Part shown: piece by piece, positions 9,684-18,672 of the stretch
How positions within the stretch are numbered: the first letter of the stretch is position 1
How the letters are laid out: every line of letters starts with the position of its first letter
Source: Streptomyces sp. NBC_00433
GTDB lineage: Bacteria; Actinomycetota; Actinomycetes; Streptomycetales; Streptomycetaceae
Assembly (NCBI GenBank): GCA_036015235.1
Contig: CP107926.1
Coordinates: 1,612,001 to 1,676,000 of the forward strand
Length of the DNA stretch: 64,000 nt
Direction: 5' to 3'
Made by a program: the position numbers and the translations under genes
The notes under the pieces: model-generated
The model's database searches: none
What the model was told of the DNA's origin: nothing
What the model saw: only the letters and a program-made list of their open reading frames with translations

Positions 9684-9955
9684 GTGGGGTCTACAGCCGT
9701 GTCGACGAAGGTCGTGCGGGAGATTCCGGAGCGGCCCGGAGCGCCGGTCCCCGGCGCCGGTGGGCGCGCAGGGTCGGCGGCGGTACGTGCCCGCCCCGAT
9801 CCACCGACCGTCCTTCCTCGTCCGGGGCTCCGGTCGGAGGTTCGCGAGGTTGGTGATCACATCAGTGCGTCACCTGAACCTGGATCACGTCCTGGACGGA
9901 CTCCCTCGGTCCGCGCCGCTCGCGATCATCGCTGCTCGCCCTGCGAGTCGCCTGC
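9684..9955. other. Unassigned 270-bp stretch between efeUO promoter and COG4705 gene
   Basis: No recognisable gene. A short open frame (forward, to about 9975) has no convincing start signal or homology. The -35/-10 region of efeUO should lie around the iron box at its left end. Confidence 0.35.
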
Positions 9956-11263
9956 TCAGAAGTGGTGACTGGTGAAGTCACCCAGCAGGACGTCGAGCTG
10001 CCTCTCCTGCTCGGCGGCCGGGGCGGGCTTGATGTCGCCGTGGTCGATGGCGTAGGTCCTGAGGACCTCGTCCATCTGGTTGTCGAGCAGGGTCCAGGTG
10101 GTGTTGTCCACCGCCTGGAGCGAGGTGGCGTCCGCGTCCCAGTCGTCGCGCATCTTCTGCACGGTGGCGTGCGAGGCCGCGGTGCTTCCCGCCTTGTCCT
10201 GCGCGATCGCCGTCTGCGTCAGCCTCTCGTACTTCGTCACCGCCGCCGCGGTCTGGCCGGCGGTCATGGCAGCCTTCGGGCAGGCCGGCAGCGTCTCGCT
10301 CTGACCGGTCGGGTCGCACGTGACGTGCGGCTGGTGGTGGGCCCAGACCAGCAGCGCGACGGTGGCGAAGGCGACCGCTGCGAAGCCTCCCAGTGCGATG
10401 CGCTCTTTGCGCGGGTTGGTGGTGACCGGCGACTCGTGGGTCAGTTCGTAGGTCTCGGCGACGTCGCTGCGGCTGACCGCCAGGTAGACGACTGTCGCCA
10501 GGATGGCGCTGAGGAAGATCAGGCTCGTGGCGAAGGTGCCGAGGCCCAGCCCGACGGGCTCGCCGGGGCTGGTCGCGGTTTTCGGGGAGGCGAGCCAGTC
10601 ACCGATGTTGGCGCCGAGCGGGCGGGTGAGGATGTAGGCAAGCCAGAAGGAGAGCACCGGGTTGGCACCGAACTTCCACAGGCCGGTGACCGCCGCGATG
10701 AGACCCAGTGGCAGGAGCACCGACTTTTCGGGCGTCCAACTGGTCAGCTCGAGTGTCCAGTCGCCGGTGGCCGTGCCCAGCGCGAAGGTCACCAGGACGG
10801 TCAGCCAGTAGAACGCCTCCCGGGGGAAGGTGGTGATGCTGTGGATCGACAGGGTCCGCTCGCGCAGCCACCAGACCCCGAAGACGAGCGCCAGCAGGAC
10901 GGAGAACACCGTCGCGCTGAGCCACAGCGGGACGTGTCGCTGATCGGTGAGCATGTCGGTGTAGAGGGTGCCGGTGACACTGACCACGACCACGGTGAGC
11001 CAGTACGGGAACGGACTGTAGCGCCTCGTCCGGAACTGGACGGTCAGCACGACCGCGAACACCGCGGTGAACAAGAGCGTGGTGTTCGTCAGGCCGAAGC
11101 CCAGCGTGGTGTTGATGTAGTCGGCGAAACTCTCCCCGACCGTCGTGCAGAGGATCTTGATGATCCAGAACCAGACCGTGACCTCGGGCACCTTGTTCAG
11201 TGCGCTACTTCCCGCGGCGCCCTGCCGGGTCGTGGGAGTGGCGGGAGTGGTGGGAGTCGTCAT
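9956..11263 (-). CDS. COG4705-type membrane protein with C-terminal extracytoplasmic domain
   Basis: 435 aa. The first 270 residues hold about eight helices with the family phrases VWFWIIKILCTTVGESFADY, TLSIHSITTFPREAFYWLTV, LGTATGDWT and LAYILTRPLGANIGDWL. Recurrent acidic residues in membrane segments (GES, ATGD, GANIGD) suggest ion or small-solute handling, but the function of COG4705 is unknown. After a ninth helix (GGFAAVAFATVALLVWAHH) a 130-residue helical domain follows (MTAGQTAAAVTKYERLTQTA). That domain is absent from the paralogue at 17866. Divergent from the OmpR/kinase pair; a palindrome lies 17 bp upstream of the start. Confidence 0.8.
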   Translation of the reverse strand: MTTPTTPATPTTRQGAAGSSALNKVPEVTVWFWIIKILCTTVGESFADYINTTLGFGLTNTTLLFTAVFAVVLTVQFRTRRYSPFPYWLTVVVVSVTGTLYTDMLTDQRHVPLWLSATVFSVLLALVFGVWWLRERTLSIHSITTFPREAFYWLTVLVTFALGTATGDWTLELTSWTPEKSVLLPLGLIAAVTGLWKFGANPVLSFWLAYILTRPLGANIGDWLASPKTATSPGEPVGLGLGTFATSLIFLSAILATVVYLAVSRSDVAETYELTHESPVTTNPRKERIALGGFAAVAFATVALLVWAHHQPHVTCDPTGQSETLPACPKAAMTAGQTAAAVTKYERLTQTAIAQDKAGSTAASHATVQKMRDDWDADATSLQAVDNTTWTLLDNQMDEVLRTYAIDHGDIKPAPAAEQERQLDVLLGDFTSHHF

Positions 11264-11279
11264 GTCGCGACGGTAGCGT

Positions 11280-11293
11280 CTACAAGCTTGTAG
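11280..11293. promoter_or_regulatory. Perfect palindrome CTACAAGCTTGTAG, possible BlaI-type operator
   Basis: 14-bp perfect dyad 17 bp upstream of the COG4705 start. Its CTAC/GTAG ends match the palindrome before the second COG4705 gene and resemble BlaI/MecI half-sites (TAC/GTA). A BlaI-family gene lies at 19800-20228. Confidence 0.5.
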
Positions 11294-11569
11294 TCACTAA
11301 CGTGAGGTGCTCTCCGGCCAGGAGCTGTCGAGACCTCGAAGGGATGCGTTCGCCCGCACCGGTGGCGCCGACATGACCGCCCTGGCCCCTGGATATCGGC
11401 TCCACCCTGGTCGCACGAGTGGTGCGCACACAAGCGCGACGGGGCGCCGGGGGTGGGTTCCGACTTCCGGCCGACCCGCACCTGCCCGTGGTGCGTTCGC
11501 GCTGGTCACGGCCTTGCGATGGAATTCCATTGCAAGGTGTGGCGGAGTGCTTGCGGTGGCGGCACGCAG

Positions 11570-11585
11570 TCAGGTTTTTTTCAGG
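11570..11585. promoter_or_regulatory. TCAGG direct repeats, 11-bp spacing
   Basis: TCAGGTTTTTTTCAGG: two TCAGG units start 11 bp apart, about 110 bp before the response-regulator start. OmpR/PhoB-type regulators bind direct repeats with one-helical-turn spacing, so autoregulation is plausible. Confidence 0.4.
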
Positions 11586-11691
11586 CTGCGCGTGTCAACC
11601 TCGGCCCATGAGCGCGACCGTGGGCACGTCACCGGGGCCGGGGCATACGAGGGGCCGCCGGGGAAGCGCCGGGATCGGTGACAATCGTACG

Positions 11692-12366
11692 GTGACCTCT
11701 CATCGCGTCCTGGTCGTGGAGGACGACCCGGGCCTTCGCGCGATACTCGCCCGTGGCCTGCGGGAGGAGGACTTCGACGTCCTCACCGCCGGCGACGGGG
11801 CGGGCGCGCTGCGGGCCCTACGGTCGCGGACACGAGTGGACGCCGTCGTCCTCGACATCGGGCTGCCCGACTCCGACGGACGGGACGTGTGCCATGCGAT
11901 GCGGGCGGCTGGCATCGACGTCCCCGTGGTGTTCCTGACCGCGCACAACACGCTCCCGGACCGGCTGTCCGGCTTCACCGCCGGTGGCGACGACTTCCTC
12001 GCCAAGCCGTTCCACTTGGTGGAGCTGGCCGCCAGGGTCCGGGCGGCGCTGCGCAGGGCGGGGCGGGAGGCGACCGTCGAGTCGTCCGGTGTCCGGCTCG
12101 ACCCGGTGGCGCACGTCCTCCAGGTGCACGGGCGGGACGTGCCGCTGACGCCGACCGAGTTCCGGCTGATGGCCTGCGTGATGGCCGCGGCGCCGGGCAC
12201 TGTGGTACGCCGCCGGGCTCTGCTCAGGGCGGCCTGGCCCGAGGGGGCCCGGGTCAGCGACAACACCCTCGACCAGTACATGACGCGGCTGCGGCGCAAG
12301 CTGCGCGAGGCCGGCGGCGGCCATGCGATCAGCACCGTGCGGGGCGTCGGGTACCGGTTCTCGTGA
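11692..12366 (+). CDS. OmpR-family response regulator
   Basis: 224 aa from GTG 11692. The receiver domain has acidic pocket VVEDD, the phospho-acceptor Asp in VVLDIGLPDSDG, the conserved Thr in VVFLTAHN and Lys in LAKPF. The C-terminal winged helix is complete (PLTPTEFRLMACVM to VRGVGYRFS). Its TGA overlaps the GTG of the kinase gene (GTGA), so the two are coupled. Divergent from the COG4705 gene at 9956-11263, its likely functional neighbour. The start has no strong Shine-Dalgarno sequence. Confidence 0.93.
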   Translation: MTSHRVLVVEDDPGLRAILARGLREEDFDVLTAGDGAGALRALRSRTRVDAVVLDIGLPDSDGRDVCHAMRAAGIDVPVVFLTAHNTLPDRLSGFTAGGDDFLAKPFHLVELAARVRAALRRAGREATVESSGVRLDPVAHVLQVHGRDVPLTPTEFRLMACVMAAAPGTVVRRRALLRAAWPEGARVSDNTLDQYMTRLRRKLREAGGGHAISTVRGVGYRFS

Positions 12367-13814
12367 GGCTCCTCCCCTGGTCTCGGGCTTCGGCCTGGGC
12401 GGCACGACCTCCGGGGCGGCGATCGCGGCGGCCGTCCCGGCCCGTGCTGCGGCCGCGTACGCTGCGCGGGCGGCTGGCCCTGCTGGCGCTGGCCACCACC
12501 GCGGTCTGGGTGACGGTGCTGACGATCGCCGCCAACCTGATCCTGGGTGCCCAACTGCGCGGTCAGGCCGACGACCTGCTGCGTACGAGGTCCGCGGCGG
12601 TGGCGGCCACGGTCGAGGCGCGGGCCGACGGCCGGATCGTCGTGCACGAGCCCAGCGACGACCAGGCGCTGGACGTCGGCGTGTGGATCTACCAGGGCCG
12701 GGTTGCCGTCGAGCGCCCCGCCGCGCCCGACGCGTTGCAGCGCCAGGCGGACCGGCTGGCCGGCCGGTCCTCGGTGTTCGCCGACACAGCGGAGCCCGCC
12801 GCGAACCGGCTGTACGCCCTTCCCGTCGTGGCCCCGGCCGGCGGCCGCCAGGTGGGCACCGTGGTGGCGACCGTTGCACTCGACCCGTACCGGTCCACCG
12901 CCAGGTACGTGCTCCTCGGCTCGATAGGGCTCGCGCTCGCGCTGCTGGCCGGCGTCTACCTCGTGGCGCGGGCGGTCGCCGGCCGCGCCCTCCAGCCAGT
13001 GGGGGCGATGAGCGCCCAGGCGGCCGAGTGGAGCGAGCACGAAGCCTCGCGGCGCTTCGGCACCCACGAGCGCCCGCGTGAACTCGCTCACCTCGCCGGC
13101 AACCTCGACGGTCTGCTGGACCGGCTGGCGGCCCTCGTCCGCCACGAGCATCAGCTCACCGCCGAGCTGTCACACGAGCTGCGCACGCCGCTTGCGCGGA
13201 TCACCGCCGAGGCCGAGTGGCTGACCACGCGGCCACGCAGCCGGGCCGAGCAGGCGGCCTCCCACGAGACCATCGCGGCGAGCGCCGCGGCGATGGCGCA
13301 GATCTGCGAGGCCCTGCTCGCCGACGCCCGAGCGGGCTCGGCCGATCCCGGCCGCTGCGCCCCCGGCGAGGTCGCGGCGTCCTTGGCCCGGCGGCGTGCC
13401 GAGTCCGCGCCGAAGACGGTCCCGGTCACCGTCGAGGGGCGGGCGGTCACCGCCGACGTCCCGGCGGCGCTGTTCGAACGCATCCTCACCCCGCTGCTCG
13501 ACAACGCCGACCGCTACGGCTCGCACGAGATCCTCGTGGAGTGCGTGCCGGCTCCGCGCGGAGCGCAGGTCCACGTGAGCGACGACGGCCCCGGCGTCCC
13601 CGCGGTCCTGGGCCCCGCGGTCTTCGAGGCCGGACGCCGGGCCGACCCCTGCGACGGCCACGACGGAGCGGGCCTCGGCCTTGCCCTGGCCCGCCGCCTG
13701 GCCAGAAACGCAGGCGGCGACATCACCCTGTCCGAGGCTCCCGGTCCCCTGGGAGGCGCGCACTTCGTCATCACCCTCCCCGGAGCGCGGGGGTCTGCGG
13801 TTCACTCGGTGTGA
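12363..13814 (+). CDS. Sensor histidine kinase, HAMP/HisKA type
   Basis: 483 aa. Arg-rich N-terminus, first membrane helix around residues 45-62 (LALLALATTAVWVTVLTIAA), an extracytoplasmic sensor of about 120 residues, a second helix (VLLGSIGLALALLAGVYLVA), HAMP, then the H-box ELSHELRTPLARI. The ATPase core has the N-box LLDNADRYGS, G1 DDGPGVP and G2 GAGLGLALARRLA. Translationally coupled to the OmpR regulator. Its last 13 bp overlap the convergent NarL gene. Confidence 0.92.
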   Translation: MRLLPWSRASAWAARPPGRRSRRPSRPVLRPRTLRGRLALLALATTAVWVTVLTIAANLILGAQLRGQADDLLRTRSAAVAATVEARADGRIVVHEPSDDQALDVGVWIYQGRVAVERPAAPDALQRQADRLAGRSSVFADTAEPAANRLYALPVVAPAGGRQVGTVVATVALDPYRSTARYVLLGSIGLALALLAGVYLVARAVAGRALQPVGAMSAQAAEWSEHEASRRFGTHERPRELAHLAGNLDGLLDRLAALVRHEHQLTAELSHELRTPLARITAEAEWLTTRPRSRAEQAASHETIAASAAAMAQICEALLADARAGSADPGRCAPGEVAASLARRRAESAPKTVPVTVEGRAVTADVPAALFERILTPLLDNADRYGSHEILVECVPAPRGAQVHVSDDGPGVPAVLGPAVFEAGRRADPCDGHDGAGLGLALARRLARNAGGDITLSEAPGPLGGAHFVITLPGARGSAVHSV

Positions 13815-14461
13815 GGGCGTGCCAGCCCGTGGTCGTAGGCGAAGATCACGGCCTGGATGCGGTCGCGCGCGCCGATCTTGGCGAGGACCCGGCCGACGTG
13901 CGTCTTCACCGTGGACTCGGCCAGCACGAAGTGGGAAGCGATCTCGGCGTTGTTCCAGCCCTGGCCGACGGCGACGAGGATCTCGCGCTCGCGGTCGGTG
14001 AGGGAGTCCAACCCCGGGCCCGCGACGGGGCTGGAGGGAGTCAGTTGAGCGAACTCGCGAAGGAGGCGGCGGGTGAGTGCGGGGGCGATCACCGCATCAC
14101 CGGCTGCGACGGCGCGAATACCGGAGAGCAGCTCCTCGGGGTGGGCGTCCTTGAGGAGGAAGCCACTGGCCCCGGCGCGCAGGGCCGCGTAGACGTACTC
14201 GTCGAGGTCGAAAGTGGTCAGCACCAGGACGCGGGAGCGGCCGCCGGTGGCGGTGATCCGGCGGGTGGCCTCGATGCCGTCCATGCCGGGCATGCGGACG
14301 TCCATGAGGACCACGTCGGGGCGGAGTTCAGCCGCCATGCGGACAGCCTGCGCGCCGTGCGCGGCCTCGCCCACGACCTCCGTCCCAGCAACGGAGCCGA
14401 GGAGCAGCCGGAAACCGTAGCGCTGCAGCGGCTGGTCGTCCACGACCAGCACGGTGGTCAT
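13802..14461 (-). CDS. NarL/FixJ-family response regulator
   Basis: 219 aa. The receiver has the phospho-acceptor in VVLMDVRMPGMDG and Lys in FLLKDA. The C-terminal LuxR helix-turn-helix is complete (LTDREREILVAVGQGWNNAE to TVKTHVGRVLAKIGARDR). The ATG overlaps the stop of the kinase gene by 4 nt. It probably controls the adjacent ABC transporter operon, as in many LiaRS/DesR-like actinobacterial clusters; this is inference from position. Confidence 0.93.
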   Translation of the reverse strand: MTTVLVVDDQPLQRYGFRLLLGSVAGTEVVGEAAHGAQAVRMAAELRPDVVLMDVRMPGMDGIEATRRITATGGRSRVLVLTTFDLDEYVYAALRAGASGFLLKDAHPEELLSGIRAVAAGDAVIAPALTRRLLREFAQLTPSSPVAGPGLDSLTDREREILVAVGQGWNNAEIASHFVLAESTVKTHVGRVLAKIGARDRIQAVIFAYDHGLARPHTE

Positions 14462-15813
14462 CCGGCACCGTCCAGCGGGGTGAGGTCGAGCACGGCCTCG
14501 ACTGTCCAGCCCGTGCCGTCGGGACCCGCCCTGAGGCTTCCCCGGTAGAGGGCGGTGCGCTCGCGCATGCCGACCAGGCCGTGGCCCTCCTCGTTGACCG
14601 GCTCGTGGCCGCGGGTGTCGCCGCCCGCACCGGTGTCCTGGACCCTGAGGGTCAGCCGGGAGGGCTCGGCGATGATCGCCAGGTTCACGCGGGTGCCGGC
14701 GCCGGCGTGCTTGAGGGAGTTGGTCAGCGCTTCCTGGACGATGCGGTAGACCGTGAGCTGCACCCCGCTGTCGAGGGCTTCGACAGCGCCGGCGGTGCGG
14801 TAGACGACGTCGAGGCCCGCGGCGCGTACACCCTCGCACAGGCTGCCGATGTCGCCGAGGCCGGGCTGCGGGTGCAGTTCAGGACCGTCCTGTGGGCCGC
14901 TGGCGGCCTCCCGCAGGACGCCCAGGACGCGCCGGAGCTCGCCGAGTGCCTGACGGCCGGTCTCGCCGATGAGGTGGAGGGCCTCTCTGCCGCGTTCCGG
15001 GGCGGCGGCGCCGGCATAGCCGGCGGCGTCGGCGAGGGTGATGATGACGGCCAGGTTGTGGCCGACGATGTCGTGCATGTCGCGGGCCACCCGGGCGCGT
15101 TCGGCCGCGGCGGCGAGCCGGCCGCGCTGGTCCCGCTCGACCTCCAGCCGGGCAGCGCGGTCGCGCAGCCCGGCGAGCTGAGCCCGCCGGACCCGCACCA
15201 TCAGGCCGAGCGCCAGCGCCGCGGTCGCCGTGCTGAACAGGAAGAACAGCGCGTCCCCGACGGACACTGCAGCCGACGCCCGCACCGCGACCAGCACCAT
15301 GGCGGCGGCCGTGACCGCGCAGGCCCAGGGCAGCTGCCGCAGCCGCCCGTGCAGAGCGAGGCTGTACAGGGCGATGAACAGCGCGATGTCCGCGCGCAGC
15401 GCGGCGCCCAGCCAGAACTGGAGGACGAAGGCGCCGGCCACGGCGCCGAAGGCCACCGCAGGTCGGTGTCGCCGCCACAGCAGCGGCACGACAAGCCCGG
15501 CCTGGAGGGCGAGCATCCCGGCGACAGGCAGCCGGGCGAACGCCAGCCGGAAGCGGCGCGGCCCGTCGCCGTCCTCCCCGTGCAGCAGGTCGGGCAGGCA
15601 GAACGCCAGGAAGACCAGCACCAGCAGCGCGCTGTCCAGCACCCACGGGTGCGCCCGGTCGGCCTGCCGCAGGCGCCGGCCGGCCCGGGAGAACCGGGCG
15701 ACCAGCGGACCCATCGCGCCCATGTCCGTCATGGACGCCGCAGGCGTCACGTCGTCCGAGGCGTCCAAGAAGGACGTCACCGGCGCGCCCGCGACGGCGG
15801 TCTGGGAGGTCAT
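14458..15813 (-). CDS. Sensor histidine kinase, HisKA_3 (NarL-partner) type
   Basis: 451 aa. ATG at 15813 with GAGGAGG 8 nt upstream. A cytoplasmic lead of about 60 residues is followed by five or six helices (SALLVLVFLAFCLPDLL; VAGMLALQAGLVVPLLW; and others) with almost no outer domain, the design of intramembrane-sensing kinases. The HisKA_3 box is VARDMHDIVGHNLAVII and the ATPase ends EEGHGLVGMRERTALY. Overlaps the regulator gene and follows the ABC permease gene by 31 nt. Confidence 0.92.
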   Translation of the reverse strand: MTSQTAVAGAPVTSFLDASDDVTPAASMTDMGAMGPLVARFSRAGRRLRQADRAHPWVLDSALLVLVFLAFCLPDLLHGEDGDGPRRFRLAFARLPVAGMLALQAGLVVPLLWRRHRPAVAFGAVAGAFVLQFWLGAALRADIALFIALYSLALHGRLRQLPWACAVTAAAMVLVAVRASAAVSVGDALFFLFSTATAALALGLMVRVRRAQLAGLRDRAARLEVERDQRGRLAAAAERARVARDMHDIVGHNLAVIITLADAAGYAGAAAPERGREALHLIGETGRQALGELRRVLGVLREAASGPQDGPELHPQPGLGDIGSLCEGVRAAGLDVVYRTAGAVEALDSGVQLTVYRIVQEALTNSLKHAGAGTRVNLAIIAEPSRLTLRVQDTGAGGDTRGHEPVNEEGHGLVGMRERTALYRGSLRAGPDGTGWTVEAVLDLTPLDGAG

Positions 15814-15844
15814 GAGGGGCACCTCCTCATCATGGTGCGAGCCG

Positions 15845-16684
15845 TCACACGTCGCTGCGCAGCAGCCGGTATGCGGCACCGGCCAGGGCGAGTGCCGTCC
15901 AGCCGAGGAAGACCAGCAGGCCGGCACCGGGCGACAGGCTGGTGCTGTCGTGTGTCAGGGCGAACATCGACTCACCGGCGTTGCTCGGCAGATAGCAGGT
16001 GATGTCGTCGCGCCACGAGGAGGGCAGCAGCGAGGCCAGGCCGGGGATCAGCATCAGGGTGGCAACCAGGACGGAGATGCCGCCGGCCACCGACCGCAGC
16101 AGCGAGCCCAGCGCCGTGCCGATCACGCCGACCAGGCCCAGGTAGAGGCCGGCGCCCAGCAGGCTGCGGACGACACCGGCGTGCGAGATGCCCATGGCGG
16201 CGGGCGTGCCCGAGACGATCCGGCTGCCGAAGAGGAAGGCGACGAACACGCCCACCAGGGCGACGACCAGCGCGACCAGACCGAACACGGCCGCCTTGGA
16301 CCACAGGACCGGGAGTCGGCGTGGCACCGCGGCCAGGGAGGAGCGGATCATCCCGGTCGAGTACTCGCCCGCGGTGACCAGCACGCCGAGAACGCCGAGC
16401 GCCAGCTGGGCGAAGTTGGTGCCGAAGAGCGACAGGCTCACGGCGGTCGACATGGCGAAGTCGTGGTCCATGTGGGGGGAGCCGTACGTGGACTCGTACC
16501 GCCCGGACGCGATCAGCCCGAACGCGACGAGGAACAGCAGGCCGAGCCCGAGCGTGATCCAGGTCGAGCGCAGAGACCAGAGCTTCTCCCACTCCGAGGC
16601 CAGCACCCGGCGCCCGGTCACCCGGTAGGGGGGACGGGAAGGAGCCGCGGGGGGCGTCTGCGCGGTCGCGGTGAGGGTGGTCAT
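15845..16684 (-). CDS. ABC-2 type permease
   Basis: 279 aa with six helices: an N-terminal cytoplasmic segment (RVLASEWEKLWSLRSTW, typical of ABC-2 permeases) followed by helices such as ITLGLGLLFLVAFGLIASG. The conserved GEYSTGMIRSSLAAVPRRLP motif between helices 2 and 3 is present. Start overlaps the ATPase stop by 4 nt, so the two form one transporter. Drug, peptide or lipid export is typical for the family; substrate unknown. Confidence 0.92.
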   Translation of the reverse strand: MTTLTATAQTPPAAPSRPPYRVTGRRVLASEWEKLWSLRSTWITLGLGLLFLVAFGLIASGRYESTYGSPHMDHDFAMSTAVSLSLFGTNFAQLALGVLGVLVTAGEYSTGMIRSSLAAVPRRLPVLWSKAAVFGLVALVVALVGVFVAFLFGSRIVSGTPAAMGISHAGVVRSLLGAGLYLGLVGVIGTALGSLLRSVAGGISVLVATLMLIPGLASLLPSSWRDDITCYLPSNAGESMFALTHDSTSLSPGAGLLVFLGWTALALAGAAYRLLRSDV

Positions 16685-17628
16685 GCCGTCCTCCCGAGTG
16701 ACTCGACGATCCCGCTGCCGGTGGTGGAGCCGTGGTATTCGACGGCGTCCCTGGTCAGATCCATGAACGCCTGCTCCAGCGACACCTGGCGGCTGCTCAG
16801 CTCGAACAGCGCGATCCCATGCTCGGCGGCCTTCAGACCGATCTCCCGTGCGGTCAGGCCCGTCACCTGCAGCTCCTCGGAGCCGACACGCCCGGTGACG
16901 TCCACGCCCGGACCGGCCAGGACGTCCCGCAGCCGGGACGGGTCCTGCGTGGCCACCTGCACGGTGTCGCCGCCCGCAGCGCGGACGAGGTCCTGCACGG
17001 TCGTGTCGGCCAGCAGCCGACCGCGGCCTACGACGATCAGATGGTCCGCCACCAGGGCGACCTCGCTCATCAGGTGCGAGGAGACGAAGACCGTGCGCCC
17101 CTCCTCGGCGAGGGAGGTCAGCAGGGTGCGGATCCACAGGACGCCCTCGGGGTCGAGACCGTTGACGGGCTCGTCCAGCATGACCGTCTGCGGGTCGCCC
17201 AGCAGCGCCGCGGCGATGCCGAGCCGCTGTCCCATACCCAGCGAGAAAGCGCCTGCCCGCTTCGTGGCCACGCTGCCGAGCCCGGCGATCTCGATGACCT
17301 CGTCGACTCTGCGCCGCGGGATGCCGTGCGTCAGCGCGAGTGCCGTGAGGTGACGGTAGGCGGACCGGCCCGGGTGGACCGACTTCGCCTCCAGCAGGGC
17401 GCCGACCTCCTGGAGCGGCGCGCGGTGCCGCGCGTAGCGGTGCCCGTTCACCGTGACGGAGCCGCCGGTGGGGGCGTCGAGGCCGACGATCATGCGCATC
17501 GTCGTGGACTTGCCCGCGCCGTTGGGACCGAGGAAGCCCGTCACCGTGCCAGGCCTGACAGTGAAGTCCAGGCTGTCGACGGCGGTCTTCGCGCCGTAGC
17601 GCTTGGTCAGCTGCCGTGCGTCGATCAT
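16681..17628 (-). CDS. ABC transporter ATPase (CcmA/ABC-2 drug-export type)
   Basis: 315 aa. Walker A GPNGAGKST, Q-loop region LLEAKSVHPGRSAYRHL, signature FSLGMGQRLGIA, Walker B VMLDEPVNGLDPEG, switch His in VFVSSHLMSE. The C-terminal 85 residues form the small regulatory extension common in bacitracin/daunorubicin-type exporters. GGAAGAG precedes the ATG. First gene of a four-gene operon (ATPase, permease, kinase, regulator) transcribed leftward from the 17629-17860 region. Confidence 0.94.
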   Translation of the reverse strand: MIDARQLTKRYGAKTAVDSLDFTVRPGTVTGFLGPNGAGKSTTMRMIVGLDAPTGGSVTVNGHRYARHRAPLQEVGALLEAKSVHPGRSAYRHLTALALTHGIPRRRVDEVIEIAGLGSVATKRAGAFSLGMGQRLGIAAALLGDPQTVMLDEPVNGLDPEGVLWIRTLLTSLAEEGRTVFVSSHLMSEVALVADHLIVVGRGRLLADTTVQDLVRAAGGDTVQVATQDPSRLRDVLAGPGVDVTGRVGSEELQVTGLTAREIGLKAAEHGIALFELSSRQVSLEQAFMDLTRDAVEYHGSTTGSGIVESLGRTA

Positions 17629-17785
17629 GGGTGCTCTTCCTGTCGGGTCCGGCGTCCGCGGGTCCGGCGCCTCACCTGCAACGTTAGGTCCCGGCCAGCG
17701 CGATTTCCTGGTACCGGAGGCTGAACCGTGCCGCGCCGGTGGTACCGCGGTACTACACGGGGCGCGGCCCTTTCGCGGCCATCTC

Positions 17786-17798
17786 CTACGAGTTGTAG
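17786..17798. promoter_or_regulatory. CTAC-GAGTT-GTAG palindrome, possible BlaI-type operator
   Basis: Lies in the divergent space between the ABC operon and the second COG4705 gene, 65-80 bp from the latter. Same CTAC/GTAG arms as the site at 11280, spacer 5 instead of 6. A separate TACTACA half-site sits about 40 bp to its left. Confidence 0.45.
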
Positions 17799-17862
17799 TA
17801 TCACGGCGGACCGCGTGATCGATGGCGGTCCCCGCCGTCGCCGCGCCCCGCAAGGAACCTCC

Positions 17863-18672
17863 GTGATGTTCTCCGCACGCCACTCCCGACCTGGCCTCAC
17901 CACCGCGGGCGCCCTGCGCGTCCCTCAGATCACCGCCGTGTTCTGGCTGGTCAAGGGGCTGTCGACGGCGATGGGCGAGTCGGTCTCGGACTACCTGGTG
18001 GGCGTGATGGCCCCGCCGCTCGCAGTGCTGCTGGGCTTCGTGGGATTCCTCGCCGCCCTGGTGGCGCAATTCCGCGCCGCGCGTTACCGGGCGTGGACGT
18101 ACTGGTCCGCGGTCGCCGGGGTCGGCGTGTTCGGCACGATGGCCGCCGACGTCGTCCACGTCGCGGTCGGCGTCCCGTACGCCGTCTCCAGCCTGCTGTA
18201 CGCGATCGTGCTGGCCGCCGTCTTCGCGTCATGGCGTGCGACCGAGGGCACCCTGTCCGTGCACAGCATCGACACGCCGCGGCGCGAGGCGTTCTACTGG
18301 GCGGCCGTCATGGCCACCTTCGCCATGGGCACGGCGCTGGGCGACCTCACCGCCGTCACCGCGCACCTCGGCTACGGCTCCTCGGCGGTCCTCTTCGCCG
18401 TCCTCATCGCGATCCCGGCGGCCGGCCGGTACTGGCTGCGCTGGGACGCCGTCCTGACGTTCTGGACGGCCTATGTCCTCACCCGGCCACTGGGCGCCTC
18501 GATCGCCGACGGGCTCGGCAAGCCGAGGAGCAGCAGCGGACTCGGCCTGGGTGACGGCCCGGTGACGCTGGTGCTCGCCCTGCTGATCGTCGCCCTGGTC
18601 GCCTACCTCGCGGTCAGCCGCTCGGACGTCCAGCCCGAGCCCTCCGAGCAACTGGAGACGGCACGGAGCTGA
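17863..18672 (+). CDS. COG4705-type membrane protein
   Basis: About 269 aa with eight helices, paralogous to the first 270 residues of the protein at 9956-11263. Shared phrases include FWLVKGLSTAMGESVSDYL, GTLSVHSIDTPRREAFYW, MGTALGDLTA and AYVLTRPLGASIADGLGKP. It has no extracytoplasmic tail. Starts GTG-ATG (17863/17866) after AAGGA. Its 3' end overlaps the convergent M56 gene by 59 bp. Membrane location is clear; function is unknown. Confidence 0.8.
   Translation: MMFSARHSRPGLTTAGALRVPQITAVFWLVKGLSTAMGESVSDYLVGVMAPPLAVLLGFVGFLAALVAQFRAARYRAWTYWSAVAGVGVFGTMAADVVHVAVGVPYAVSSLLYAIVLAAVFASWRATEGTLSVHSIDTPRREAFYWAAVMATFAMGTALGDLTAVTAHLGYGSSAVLFAVLIAIPAAGRYWLRWDAVLTFWTAYVLTRPLGASIADGLGKPRSSSGLGLGDGPVTLVLALLIVALVAYLAVSRSDVQPEPSEQLETARS

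Noticed and set aside
6813..9856. Very long open frames on the plus strand across the efe operon
   Set aside because: They are antisense to the conserved efeUO and efeB genes and arise from GC-rich codon bias; no start signals or family motifs.
9962..11293. 443-codon forward frame opposite the COG4705 gene
   Set aside because: Low-complexity Gly/Asp/Val/Arg product, and the opposite strand encodes a clear membrane protein.
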